A DNA stretch of 64,000 nucleotides from a virus: the IMG/VR virus record IMGVR_UViG_3300030109_006363, positions 1 to 64,000 of that record; one strand, given 5' to 3'. Positions 7,766 through 14,714 of the stretch are shown here, one piece after another (position 1 is the first letter of the stretch; each line of letters begins with the position of its first letter). The position numbers and the translations under genes were made by a program. The notes beneath the pieces were generated by a model. The model worked only from the letters and a program-made list of their open reading frames with translations. It was not told the DNA's origin and made no database searches.

Positions 7766-8430
7766 TCACCGAAAAAGAGAAGTCAATATATAATAGCTAC
7801 TTATATGCTTCTCGAAAGGCTAAAAATAAGCCAGTTAGACTAAGACAAAATTTTGATAACCTTGAAAGTAAGGATGAAGTAAGTCTTAAAAAATTAAACT
7901 TACTTTTATCAAAGTATAATCATATAAACTATAGTGATTTTTTTATAGCTCCTTATAAAGTATATGGGACTGATAATTACTTTGATCTATCATTCTTTAA
8001 TACAAGAAAAGCTATCAAATGCTATTCTCTTTACTGTAGAGATAAAGAAGTACAGAATCCCGATAGTGAAGAATGTATTAGTACGTTAAAGGAATGCTTA
8101 AAGTTTATTTGTGATTATTGTGAAGAGGAAAAAATTACTTTAGCTCAATATAAAAATTACTCTAATGTAGATACTCCTAATTCTATACCAATAATTTTTA
8201 CACATCTTAAAAATCATAAAATTAATTTTTACTTAATACACGCACTTAATATAGATTCAGTTATTAAAGAATGTACAGGAACTTTAACTTGGATTATTCC
8301 TGAATTTTACGACTTATATGCTCAGACAAGAGCAAAGTTCCTTAGTTCAAAACAACTAAAGCATAAAGCAAAAAAAGGTCTTAAAATAATAGAACAAAGA
8401 CTATTGAAGTTTAGTAGCCAGTCATTATAA
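7762..8430 (+). CDS. Hypothetical protein, candidate gp59-type helicase loader
   Basis: A 222-residue, mostly helical, basic protein directly upstream of gene 32. T4 gp59, which loads gp41 helicase onto gp32-coated DNA, has 217 residues and sits in the same place. The sequence has a basic N-terminus (ASRKAKNKPVRLRQ), a central aromatic region (NYSDFFIAPYKVYG, YFDLSFFNTRKAIKCY) and a basic C-terminus. I cannot align it confidently to T4 gp59 by eye. It overlaps the upstream gene by 4 bases. Support is positional plus size; a profile search against T4 gp59 would decide. Confidence 0.42.
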   Translation: MITEKEKSIYNSYLYASRKAKNKPVRLRQNFDNLESKDEVSLKKLNLLLSKYNHINYSDFFIAPYKVYGTDNYFDLSFFNTRKAIKCYSLYCRDKEVQNPDSEECISTLKECLKFICDYCEEEKITLAQYKNYSNVDTPNSIPIIFTHLKNHKINFYLIHALNIDSVIKECTGTLTWIIPEFYDLYAQTRAKFLSSKQLKHKAKKGLKIIEQRLLKFSSQSL

Positions 8431-8431
8431 T
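8404..8431 (+). promoter_or_regulatory. Sigma70-type promoter of gene 32, predicted leaderless
   Basis: TTGAAG (8404-8409), a 16-base spacer and a perfect TATAAT (8426-8431) lie just before gene 32. Only 6 bases separate the -10 box from the ATG at 8438, so transcription would start at or next to the start codon. Confidence 0.65.
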
Positions 8432-8437
8432 TAGCGT

Positions 8438-9271
8438 ATGAGTACTTTTAATACTTCAATGTTTCAATCAATTAAAGATGCGTTAGCTACTTCTGATAGT
8501 AGGGGGTCAGCTAAGTTTAACGAGATTATGCCGACTAAGTCGGGTAATACTTATACGGTAAGACTTTTGCCTTTCGCTAAAGATCCTAGTAAGACTTTCT
8601 TTCATTACTATAATCATGGATGGACGTCTTATGCGACTGGTCAATACGTGCAAGCGTTAAGTCCTCAAACGTTTGGTGAACGAGATCCTATTGCTGAAGA
8701 ACGTTTCAAGGTTCTTAGAACTGGTAGTGAAGAGGAGAAAGAAAAGATGAGCGTTGTTCGTCGACTCGAGAAGTGGTTGGTTAATGTTTATGTAATCGAT
8801 GATCCTACTAATCCTGATAATAACGGTAATGTAAAGATCTTGAGGTATGGTAAGCAGCTTCATAAAATTATTACTGAAGCTATCGAAGGTGAAGATGCTG
8901 AAGAATTTGGTCCCCGTATCTTCGATCTAGGTCCTGAAGGTGTTAACTTTAAGATCAAAGTAGAGCAGCAAGGCGATTATCCTACTTATGTATCCTCAAG
9001 ATTTACTGCTGCTGGTAAGATTGATTTATCTGAAGATGAGCAGAAAGGTATCTATGAAGGTGCTTTTGATCTTAATGAGGTCTTTACTCTTAAATCTTAT
9101 GATGAGCTTAAAGATATGCTTAACGAGCATTACTACTGCAAGACAGAAGATGATCCAGCTCCTGTAACTTCAGCTCCAGTACCGGTAGAAACTCCTACAG
9201 AGCCTGAACCTGCTGTAGTATCTAATGATACTGTTGAAGAAGATATCGATGAACTTTTAAAAGATCTCTAA
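8438..9271 (+). CDS. 32: Single-stranded DNA-binding protein gp32
   Basis: Coats single-stranded DNA at forks and recombination sites. The order is T4-like: a short N-terminal region, a DNA-binding core beginning with SGNTYTVRLLPFAKDPSKTF and HYYNHGW, and an acidic C-terminal tail (EEDIDELLKDL) that binds replication partners. T4 gp32 holds a structural zinc through one His and three Cys in the core. Here the matching stretch (QALSPQTFGERDPIAEERF) has no cysteine, so the zinc site is apparently lost. Length is 277 residues against 301. The preceding -10 box is so close that a leaderless transcript is predicted. Confidence 0.9.
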   Translation: MSTFNTSMFQSIKDALATSDSRGSAKFNEIMPTKSGNTYTVRLLPFAKDPSKTFFHYYNHGWTSYATGQYVQALSPQTFGERDPIAEERFKVLRTGSEEEKEKMSVVRRLEKWLVNVYVIDDPTNPDNNGNVKILRYGKQLHKIITEAIEGEDAEEFGPRIFDLGPEGVNFKIKVEQQGDYPTYVSSRFTAAGKIDLSEDEQKGIYEGAFDLNEVFTLKSYDELKDMLNEHYYCKTEDDPAPVTSAPVPVETPTEPEPAVVSNDTVEEDIDELLKDL

Positions 9272-9272
9272 T

Positions 9273-9719
9273 ATGGAAGGAATGACACCAGAGGAAAAAG
9301 CTGCAGTTATGCAGTTTATGGGCCAAACATATGGCCAAGCTCATAAGAATGATGGGATGATGGTAAGTCCCTCTGCAAACTTAAGACCATCTTCCGACGG
9401 CATGAAAAAAGTATTTGAGAGTACTGCTCGACTGCCAACTATTAAAAATCAGCCATCACAGCAAGATGAGCAACCCCCTCCACAGCAAATTAATACTGTA
9501 ACACCTGAACAAGCAGCTCAAGAAATTTCAGCTCAACAAACCATTAGGACACAACAACCACCAACAGTTGAGCAGATTAATCCTAATCAAGTAGAGTTTG
9601 ATTTTTCAGAGCCTAGTAAGCTTGATCAGCTTATAGATCTAATTAAAGATCAAAATTTGATTCTTAAGGATATTAGGTTAAAATTAAGTGATGGTAAGAA
9701 CGCTAAAAGTAAAAAGTAA
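9273..9719 (+). CDS. Hypothetical Q/P-rich protein between genes 32 and 45
   Basis: A 148-residue protein starting 1 base after gene 32 and overlapping gene 45. It has a short helical N-terminus (EEKAAVMQFMGQTYGQAH), a long Gln/Pro-rich, probably disordered middle (about residues 60-105), the segment NQVEFDF, and a predicted C-terminal helix (SKLDQLIDLIKDQNLILKDI) with a basic end. QVEFDF looks like a sliding-clamp binding peptide, and the clamp gene is next door, but this is only a short match. The gene is convincing from its tight packing; function is unknown. Confidence 0.5.
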   Translation: MEGMTPEEKAAVMQFMGQTYGQAHKNDGMMVSPSANLRPSSDGMKKVFESTARLPTIKNQPSQQDEQPPPQQINTVTPEQAAQEISAQQTIRTQQPPTVEQINPNQVEFDFSEPSKLDQLIDLIKDQNLILKDIRLKLSDGKNAKSKK

Positions 9720-10413
9720 AAGCGAGTATCTAAAATATCTAGATACTGTTTCAAAGATTAACGATACTGGTATTATCTTTGATATCAAAGATGATAAGTT
9801 AGTTAGTTTAGTATCTAGTTTAGATAGTACATTAATCTTGCATAGTGAGTATAAATCCGACTTTCAATTTAATACTACTCTTAATATTCCCGATGTTAAA
9901 AAACTAAGGCATGTTCTTGATACTATTGAAGAAGAGTCATTAGATATTGATATAAATTCGAATAATCTTGAGTATAATGGAAATGGAGTAAAGTTTAAAT
10001 ATCATTTATATGAAGAAGGCTTTATAACTAAGCCTAATATTAATTTAGAAAAAATAAATGGTTTTAAGTTTGATATAGGTTTTAATTTAAATAAGGCTAC
10101 TATACAACGACTATTTAAAGGTAGTACTTTTGCGAGTGAAACTAATAAAATATATTTTTATACTGATGGTGATTCGTTAATGGCTGAACTTACCGACCGC
10201 GCGAGACATAATACTGATAATTTTACTTTAAGTCTCGGTAAAGCGGACTTTAAGCTTGAACCGATAGCTTTAAATTTAGATAATCTTAGATTAATATCAT
10301 TACTAAATGACGATATTAGAGTAAAGATCAATACTGAATATGGTGTTATAGTATTTGATATCGAAGAAAATAATATTAAATTAAGGTATATAATTTCAGC
10401 CTTAACACAATAA
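9691..10413 (+). CDS. 45: Sliding clamp gp45 (PCNA-like)
   Basis: The ring-shaped processivity factor for the DNA polymerase, and in T4 also the activator of late transcription. The protein is about 240 residues against 228 in T4. It shows alternating strands typical of two clamp domains, with the second beginning near LNKATIQRLFKGSTFASETNKI and ending with GVIVFDIEENNIKLRYIISAL. A GTG at 9688 directly precedes the ATG at 9691; I prefer the ATG. The start lies inside the end of the preceding gene. Assignment rests on fold-like pattern, length and the replication context. Confidence 0.75.
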   Translation: MVRTLKVKSKSEYLKYLDTVSKINDTGIIFDIKDDKLVSLVSSLDSTLILHSEYKSDFQFNTTLNIPDVKKLRHVLDTIEEESLDIDINSNNLEYNGNGVKFKYHLYEEGFITKPNINLEKINGFKFDIGFNLNKATIQRLFKGSTFASETNKIYFYTDGDSLMAELTDRARHNTDNFTLSLGKADFKLEPIALNLDNLRLISLLNDDIRVKINTEYGVIVFDIEENNIKLRYIISALTQ

Positions 10414-10751
10414 TGATTGATCAACAAAAAAAGAATAAGCTTAAAACTCCTGGATATTTTATCAAACGATTAAAAGATAACGATTTTGTTACTCTTAGAA
10501 TATTTGATAAGTATAGTGATAGTGATCCAAGAAGGTGGACTGTGTTAGTTGACCCGGCTGGTGCATCTGTTTTTATTACGTGCTTTGAAAATACCCCATT
10601 TAAAGGCGAGTATTTATTTCAATTTAATGATGGTAACCAACTATTTAAAAATAGCTTTAGTTTAAAAACAGATTCTATTGAGGTTGTAGTTCAAAAATTA
10701 CTTAAAAGCGGTGTTAGGCAAAAGGATGAAAGTAATTTTTTGAATAAATAA
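10413..10751 (+). CDS. Hypothetical protein after the clamp gene
   Basis: A 112-residue protein that starts at the last base of gene 45, suggesting translational coupling. It begins with a lysine-rich segment (KKNKLKTPGYFIKRLKDND), then strands such as RRWTVLVDPAGASVFITCF and EYLFQFNDG, and a short helix (SIEVVVQKLLKSG). No known motif is visible. T4 has RpbA, an RNA-polymerase-binding protein of similar size, next to gene 45, but I see no sequence match. Confidence 0.5.
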   Translation: MIDQQKKNKLKTPGYFIKRLKDNDFVTLRIFDKYSDSDPRRWTVLVDPAGASVFITCFENTPFKGEYLFQFNDGNQLFKNSFSLKTDSIEVVVQKLLKSGVRQKDESNFLNK

Positions 10752-10755
10752 CAAC

Positions 10756-11061
10756 ATGGAAGAAGAAGATCATAACTCTGCAGAAGATGAAGAGCTTAGA
10801 GATATGGTTGAAAAAGCTTTAAAGGATAATTTAAAATCACGAAAAAGTTTTAAAAAACGTAAAGATTTAGCTAATCGGTTAGCTAACATATTATGTGAAT
10901 ATTTAGATAGTTATATTTTACTTGGTTATGATTTTTCCGGAAAGCACCTTGACATAAAAGCTGCTTCAACACCTCAACAGCAAGAAGCTTTAAATTCTTT
11001 TTTAATGAAATATTTTGCAAGTGAAATCCAGTCTATAAAAGGTACAGATGAATTGCTCTAA
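10756..11061 (+). CDS. Hypothetical small charged protein
   Basis: A 101-residue protein with an acidic start (MEEEDHNSAEDEELRD), a strongly basic helix (KSRKSFKKRKDLANRLANIL) and a less charged C-terminal half (CEYLDSYILLGYDFSGKH). It follows the previous gene by 4 bases and overlaps the next by 14. No family is recognised. The packing with replication genes suggests an accessory role in replication or transcription. Confidence 0.5.
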   Translation: MEEEDHNSAEDEELRDMVEKALKDNLKSRKSFKKRKDLANRLANILCEYLDSYILLGYDFSGKHLDIKAASTPQQQEALNSFLMKYFASEIQSIKGTDELL

Positions 11062-11362
11062 AAAAGAAATATATGCTATTCAAACAGGTGATTATGTAGG
11101 TCAGATGTTTGCTATTGTAGAGATAGACAAAGATCATATTGGTTGTTTATCTTTACCTGAAATGAAAAATGTTAAAGTACCTAAAGAGTCATTTGATTCA
11201 GGAAGGAACAATGATATAATATCATTAGTAGAAAAACTACCAAAAAATATTTTTAAGGTAGTAGAATCTCAATACTTTAAAAATGAAAACTCTGATAATA
11301 GACGGCAACAACTTAATACACCGAACGTATTATACAGCAAAGAATCAGGCGAAAAAGAGTGA
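11048..11362 (+). CDS. Hypothetical small protein overlapping rnh
   Basis: A 104-residue protein with an N-terminal beta-rich stretch (EIYAIQTGDYVGQMFAIVEI, HIGCLSLPEM) that could form a small barrel. The last 80 bases overlap rnh in another frame, a long overlap for this genome; there the protein reads SDNRRQQLNTPNVLYSKESG, which looks like unconstrained sequence. The rnh start is firmly fixed by its conserved N-terminus, so the overlap is real unless this gene ends early through a frameshift. Confidence 0.45.
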   Translation: MNCSKKEIYAIQTGDYVGQMFAIVEIDKDHIGCLSLPEMKNVKVPKESFDSGRNNDIISLVEKLPKNIFKVVESQYFKNENSDNRRQQLNTPNVLYSKESGEKE

Positions 11363-12158
11363 AGATTTCTCTCAAGAAAAAGTTAATAACTTCCATATAT
11401 ACTTTACGCTTAATGCGGTGAGCTCCTACGTGAAGCAGTTTTTACCCGATAATACTATATTTGTATGGGATGAAAAGCCTATTTATAAAACCAATATACG
11501 TAAGGAGATGCTTGAGAGCTATAAGGGTAATAGATCTAAAGATAGTTCACCTCATCAAAATAACGAAGTAATAAAATCTATACTTAAAACGATGGGCATT
11601 AATTCAATATTCCCTAGTCAGCTAGAAGCAGATGATGTAGTAGCATATATATGTAGAGAAAATGAAGGGTCTAAAGTAATTATTTCCGTAGATAGAGATT
11701 TTTTACAACTTGTAAGCGAAGAATGCACACTGTATGATCCAATAAGAAAGAAATATTTTGATTATGCTTCTTTCGAACAAGAAACAGGTTATAAGAATGT
11801 TGATGAGTGGTATACTGCTAAATGTTTAACTGGTGATAAGTCTGATAATGTACCGGGTATACCTCGTTTTGGTGCTGCTTCAGTTAAAAAATATTTGGCT
11901 GACCCGGGTTATATGTTAGATAAATCTCAGCAAGAAATATTTAAACGCAATGCTGATATATTTTGCTTAGATAAATATGAATCGCTACCTGATGAAAAGG
12001 AATATTATAGAGAGCAACTAGAAGTTAAAATTGAAGCGAGTTATAAAGAGTTTATTAATTATTGTAAAGAATATTCGTTCGAACGTATTCTATCTAAAAA
12101 AGAAAATTGGTTTTTTATGAAAAGTCTATATAATAAACTAAATGATATCGCTTCCTGA
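11283..12158 (+). CDS. rnh: RNase H / 5'-3' exonuclease, FEN-1 family (T4 Rnh)
   Basis: Removes RNA primers and short flaps from Okazaki fragments. The N-terminus LIIDGNNLIHRTYY carries the first metal-binding Asp. The helical arch region has the basic residues NIRKEMLESYKGNRSKD. The acidic cluster appears as LEADDVVAYI and ISVDRDFLQL, and the helix-three-turn-helix region reads CLTGDKSDNVPGIPRFGAASVKKYL, with the GDxSDN(V)PG signature and matching Asp residues. Length is 291 residues against 305 in T4. It is followed, with a 17-base overlap, by the primase gene. Confidence 0.9.
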   Translation: MKTLIIDGNNLIHRTYYTAKNQAKKSEDFSQEKVNNFHIYFTLNAVSSYVKQFLPDNTIFVWDEKPIYKTNIRKEMLESYKGNRSKDSSPHQNNEVIKSILKTMGINSIFPSQLEADDVVAYICRENEGSKVIISVDRDFLQLVSEECTLYDPIRKKYFDYASFEQETGYKNVDEWYTAKCLTGDKSDNVPGIPRFGAASVKKYLADPGYMLDKSQQEIFKRNADIFCLDKYESLPDEKEYYREQLEVKIEASYKEFINYCKEYSFERILSKKENWFFMKSLYNKLNDIAS

Positions 12159-13200
12159 AGATTTTGTTATACTTAAATTTTTTGAGCTAGGCTATTACCC
12201 TAAGTATAATAAATTTAACAATGTATATCAGTGTAGCTGTCCTATATGCAAGGAAGGTAAGTCGTTAGGTAAAAAAAGAAGATGTTATTATATTCCTAAA
12301 AATGAGAATATATTTTGTCATAACTGTGGTTGGTCCGGAAAGCCTCTAAGGTGGATAAAAGAAGTATCTAATTGTTCTGATACTGATGTAATAAATGAAT
12401 TAAAAGAATATGTACCTGATGCAGAAGATGTTATTGTCAGTAGAGAAGAAACTCGACCAACTATTCAAGTCGAAACCTTACCTAAAGATAGTATTAATTT
12501 GTCTGATAAGTTTCAGCTTGACTATTATAATCGCAACTCTGTTGTTACAGCTGTTAGATATCTTATTAAAGAGCGTAGATTAGATACTGCAGTAAATAAA
12601 CCTGATAATTTATATGTATCTTTAACTGATAGAGTACATAAAGATAGATTAGTTATACCTTTTATTAATGAGAATAAAGAGATAGAGTTTTATCAAACTC
12701 GTACAGTTTTAAATAAAGATAATAAAACTAAACCTAAGTATTTGGGCAAAGTACAAGCAGAAAAAACTTTATTTAATATTGATAGAGTATCTAATGATCA
12801 TGATAAAGTTTATATCTTTGAAGGTCCCTTGAATGCTTTCTTTACTAAAAATTCTATAGCAGTAGCTGGTATTACTGAACGAGGTAAGTCGTTTACACAA
12901 AGACAAGAACAGCAGCTAAACTATCTTAAATGGTATGATAAGGTGTGGATACTTGATTCTCAGTGGGTTGATCAAGCTTCTTTAGTAAAATCTGAAGCTT
13001 TACTTAAACAAAAAGAAAAAGTCTTTATATGGCCTGAAAAGTTTGGTAAACGATTTAAAGATTTTAATGATATAGCTATGGCTTGTAAAATTAATGAAAT
13101 AAAGTGGGACTTTATACAAAAAAATACCTTCGATGGTCTCGAAGGTATTGTAAAATTATCTGAAATTAAAAAGTATCGAAATCAGATTAAACGTGTTTAA
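12142..13200 (+). CDS. 61: DNA primase gp61 (DnaG-type, TOPRIM)
   Basis: Makes RNA primers for lagging-strand synthesis together with gp41 helicase. The N-terminal zinc ribbon is visible as CSCPICKEG and FCHNCGWSG (about residues 33-72). The TOPRIM domain shows VYIFEGPLNAFF (the catalytic Glu) and KVWILDSQWVD, where the second acidic motif is DSQ rather than the common DxD. Length is 352 residues against 342 in T4. The last 14 bases overlap the convergent gene at 13187. Confidence 0.88.
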   Translation: MISLPEDFVILKFFELGYYPKYNKFNNVYQCSCPICKEGKSLGKKRRCYYIPKNENIFCHNCGWSGKPLRWIKEVSNCSDTDVINELKEYVPDAEDVIVSREETRPTIQVETLPKDSINLSDKFQLDYYNRNSVVTAVRYLIKERRLDTAVNKPDNLYVSLTDRVHKDRLVIPFINENKEIEFYQTRTVLNKDNKTKPKYLGKVQAEKTLFNIDRVSNDHDKVYIFEGPLNAFFTKNSIAVAGITERGKSFTQRQEQQLNYLKWYDKVWILDSQWVDQASLVKSEALLKQKEKVFIWPEKFGKRFKDFNDIAMACKINEIKWDFIQKNTFDGLEGIVKLSEIKKYRNQIKRV

Positions 13201-13621
13201 AGGAAGGATTGCCTGTTTGTGCTAAGTAACCTTTAAATGACTCAGTTACTCCAGCTAATTCAGTAGCAACTCTTGCCAGTTTTCTTTGTTCAGAAGCCTT
13301 CATTCTATCAAAAATAGTATCAGGCTCTGCGTTGGCTAATTGCTGCTGGATAGAATCAGCTTCTTCTCCATTAAGATAATCTAAAAAGTCCTCCATTCTA
13401 CCAATCCAACCTCTAAGCTGCTCTTTCATAGCTTCATTACGTTCATTTACAGCTTGAGCTGCCTTTACGTTAGGATCTTCATCAACTACAGTATCGTCAA
13501 CTTCAACATCTACATCAAAATCACCTGGATCAGTATTATCATCTAACTCAGCTTCAAATGCTTCTCTTTCATCATTTTGCTCATGTAGCTTCTTAAAAAA
13601 ACGTCTCTCAAATTTAGTCAT
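13187..13621 (-). CDS. Hypothetical acidic late protein
   Basis: A 144-residue protein with a basic N-terminus (TKFERRFFKKLHEQ), a strongly acidic middle (about residues 22-50) and a helical C-terminal part (MKEQLRGWIGRMEDFLDYL, QRKLARVATELAG). It starts 5 bases after an AATAAATA late promoter inside a bidirectional promoter shared with the gene at 13654. The charged layout resembles other late proteins here that may be packaged in the head, but no family is recognised. Confidence 0.5.
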   Translation of the reverse strand: MTKFERRFFKKLHEQNDEREAFEAELDDNTDPGDFDVDVEVDDTVVDEDPNVKAAQAVNERNEAMKEQLRGWIGRMEDFLDYLNGEEADSIQQQLANAEPDTIFDRMKASEQRKLARVATELAGVTESFKGYLAQTGNPSFKHV

Positions 13622-13653
13622 AAAAATATTTATTCTCTAGCATAAATAATTAC
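13622..13653. promoter_or_regulatory. Bidirectional late promoter
   Basis: The 32-base gap holds AATAAATA on the - strand (13627-13634), 5 bases from the ATG at 13621, and CATAAATA on the + strand (13641-13648), 5 bases from the ATG at 13654. The layout and most of the sequence recur at 55591-55622. Confidence 0.7.
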
Positions 13654-14010
13654 ATGAATGGAGCGGAATTTCCTTACAGTGTTAGCAGAGATGATAAACC
13701 TATAAACTTTTCTATGAATTCAGCGGAGCAGATGTCTAAGTATAAAGAAGATGAAAGACATCAAAAAGCTCCTCCTGTAGTACCATTTGACGTTGATGCA
13801 ATGAACCAAACTTTAGGTAATGTATTTGTAAGTTTAGCAGAATTAAGGAACATGTTAACACGGTTAACCGCGCAGCCTATTGAAGGTCCCACGGAAGTCC
13901 CTTATCAAGGCGTTAATAAAGGTGCAGTAGATAATATTACAAATAAAATTGATAAAATAAATGAAATTATCCTTGATATTCCCGAGGACTTAGCTAAAAT
14001 AGCTATATGA
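13654..14010 (+). CDS. Hypothetical late protein
   Basis: A 118-residue protein from the + side of the bidirectional promoter. The N-terminal half is polar and probably disordered (residues 1-45). The C-terminal half contains two helix-like stretches (NQTLGNVFVSLAELRNMLTR and NITNKIDKINEIILDI) that could form a coiled coil. No known motif is seen. It overlaps the next gene by 4 bases (ATGA), so the two products may work together. Confidence 0.5.
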   Translation: MNGAEFPYSVSRDDKPINFSMNSAEQMSKYKEDERHQKAPPVVPFDVDAMNQTLGNVFVSLAELRNMLTRLTAQPIEGPTEVPYQGVNKGAVDNITNKIDKINEIILDIPEDLAKIAI

Positions 14011-14465
14011 CTTTTTTAAGGTCAATTATTATTTCTATATTAGTATCTCTTGGTTTTGGCTTTGGATTAAAAAATATTATTGGTTTCTGGGAAGCTTTTG
14101 CCTTAGCATTAGTAATGCAGTTTGTTCTAGCGTTTATTTATAATTCTACTAAAATTAATAAAGTTCAAGAACTTACAAATGATTTTCAAAATGAACTCGA
14201 TCAGTTATTAAGTCTAAGTGAGGCTAAAATAGATTGCCCCTGTGGTAACTACACGTACAATACAAATTTATTTCTTAATATAGAAGAAACGTTTAAATGT
14301 GAAAAATGTGGTAATGAGTTTAGAATTGAATTTACAGCTACACCAACCTTAATTACACAACCTGTATATACACAAAATGATGTAGATTTTAAAGAAGGTA
14401 AAACAGATGAAGTTAAGTTTACCTCTGACTATAAACCTGCAGGGAAAATAGGAACGGAACTATAA
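14007..14465 (+). CDS. Membrane protein with C-terminal zinc ribbon
   Basis: A 152-residue protein. Residues about 4-46 form two closely spaced hydrophobic segments (SIIISILVSLGFGFGL and AFALALVMQFVLAFIY), a likely membrane hairpin. A helical linker follows, then a four-cysteine ribbon (CPCGNY and CEKCGNEF, about 72-105), typical of small zinc-binding domains. The C-terminus is polar. It is translationally coupled to the preceding gene. The combination suggests a membrane-anchored binding protein made late in infection; its function is unknown. Confidence 0.6.
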   Translation: MTFLRSIIISILVSLGFGFGLKNIIGFWEAFALALVMQFVLAFIYNSTKINKVQELTNDFQNELDQLLSLSEAKIDCPCGNYTYNTNLFLNIEETFKCEKCGNEFRIEFTATPTLITQPVYTQNDVDFKEGKTDEVKFTSDYKPAGKIGTEL

Positions 14466-14471
14466 TATAAT
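14466..14471 (+). promoter_or_regulatory. Candidate -10 box TATAAT, predicted leaderless
   Basis: TATAAT ends 6 bases before the ATG at 14478. It is part of a 16-base sequence (14456-14471) that recurs exactly at 38600-38615 before another + strand gene. No clear -35 box is visible. Confidence 0.45.
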
Positions 14472-14477
14472 TATATT

Positions 14478-14714
14478 ATGGATAAAACGTTTACTTTTGA
14501 TCTAAAAGATGGTACTACTAAAACTATGCAGTTTGATGAATTTGTTAGATGGTGCTGCTTAATTGAAGCTGTGCAAGTAGTAGATAACAAACAAGATGTT
14601 AATACTACTAATGATAAATGGATAAAGCCTTTAGCTTTTCAGAAATATATTGATGAAAGATTCCATTCTATGAAGCATGATCTCAAAGTAGAGGCTGCTA
14701 TGGGTAATATTTAA
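14478..14714 (+). CDS. Hypothetical small protein
   Basis: A 78-residue protein with a beta start (FTFDLKDGTTKTMQFDEF) and a C-terminal segment ALAFQKYIDERFHSMKHDL-like in character (ending near residue 70). No family is recognised. Its TAA stop shares a TTAA palindrome (14711-14714) with the stop of the convergent protease gene. A TATAAT box 6 bases before the ATG suggests its own leaderless transcript, probably early or middle. Confidence 0.5.
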   Translation: MDKTFTFDLKDGTTKTMQFDEFVRWCCLIEAVQVVDNKQDVNTTNDKWIKPLAFQKYIDERFHSMKHDLKVEAAMGNI

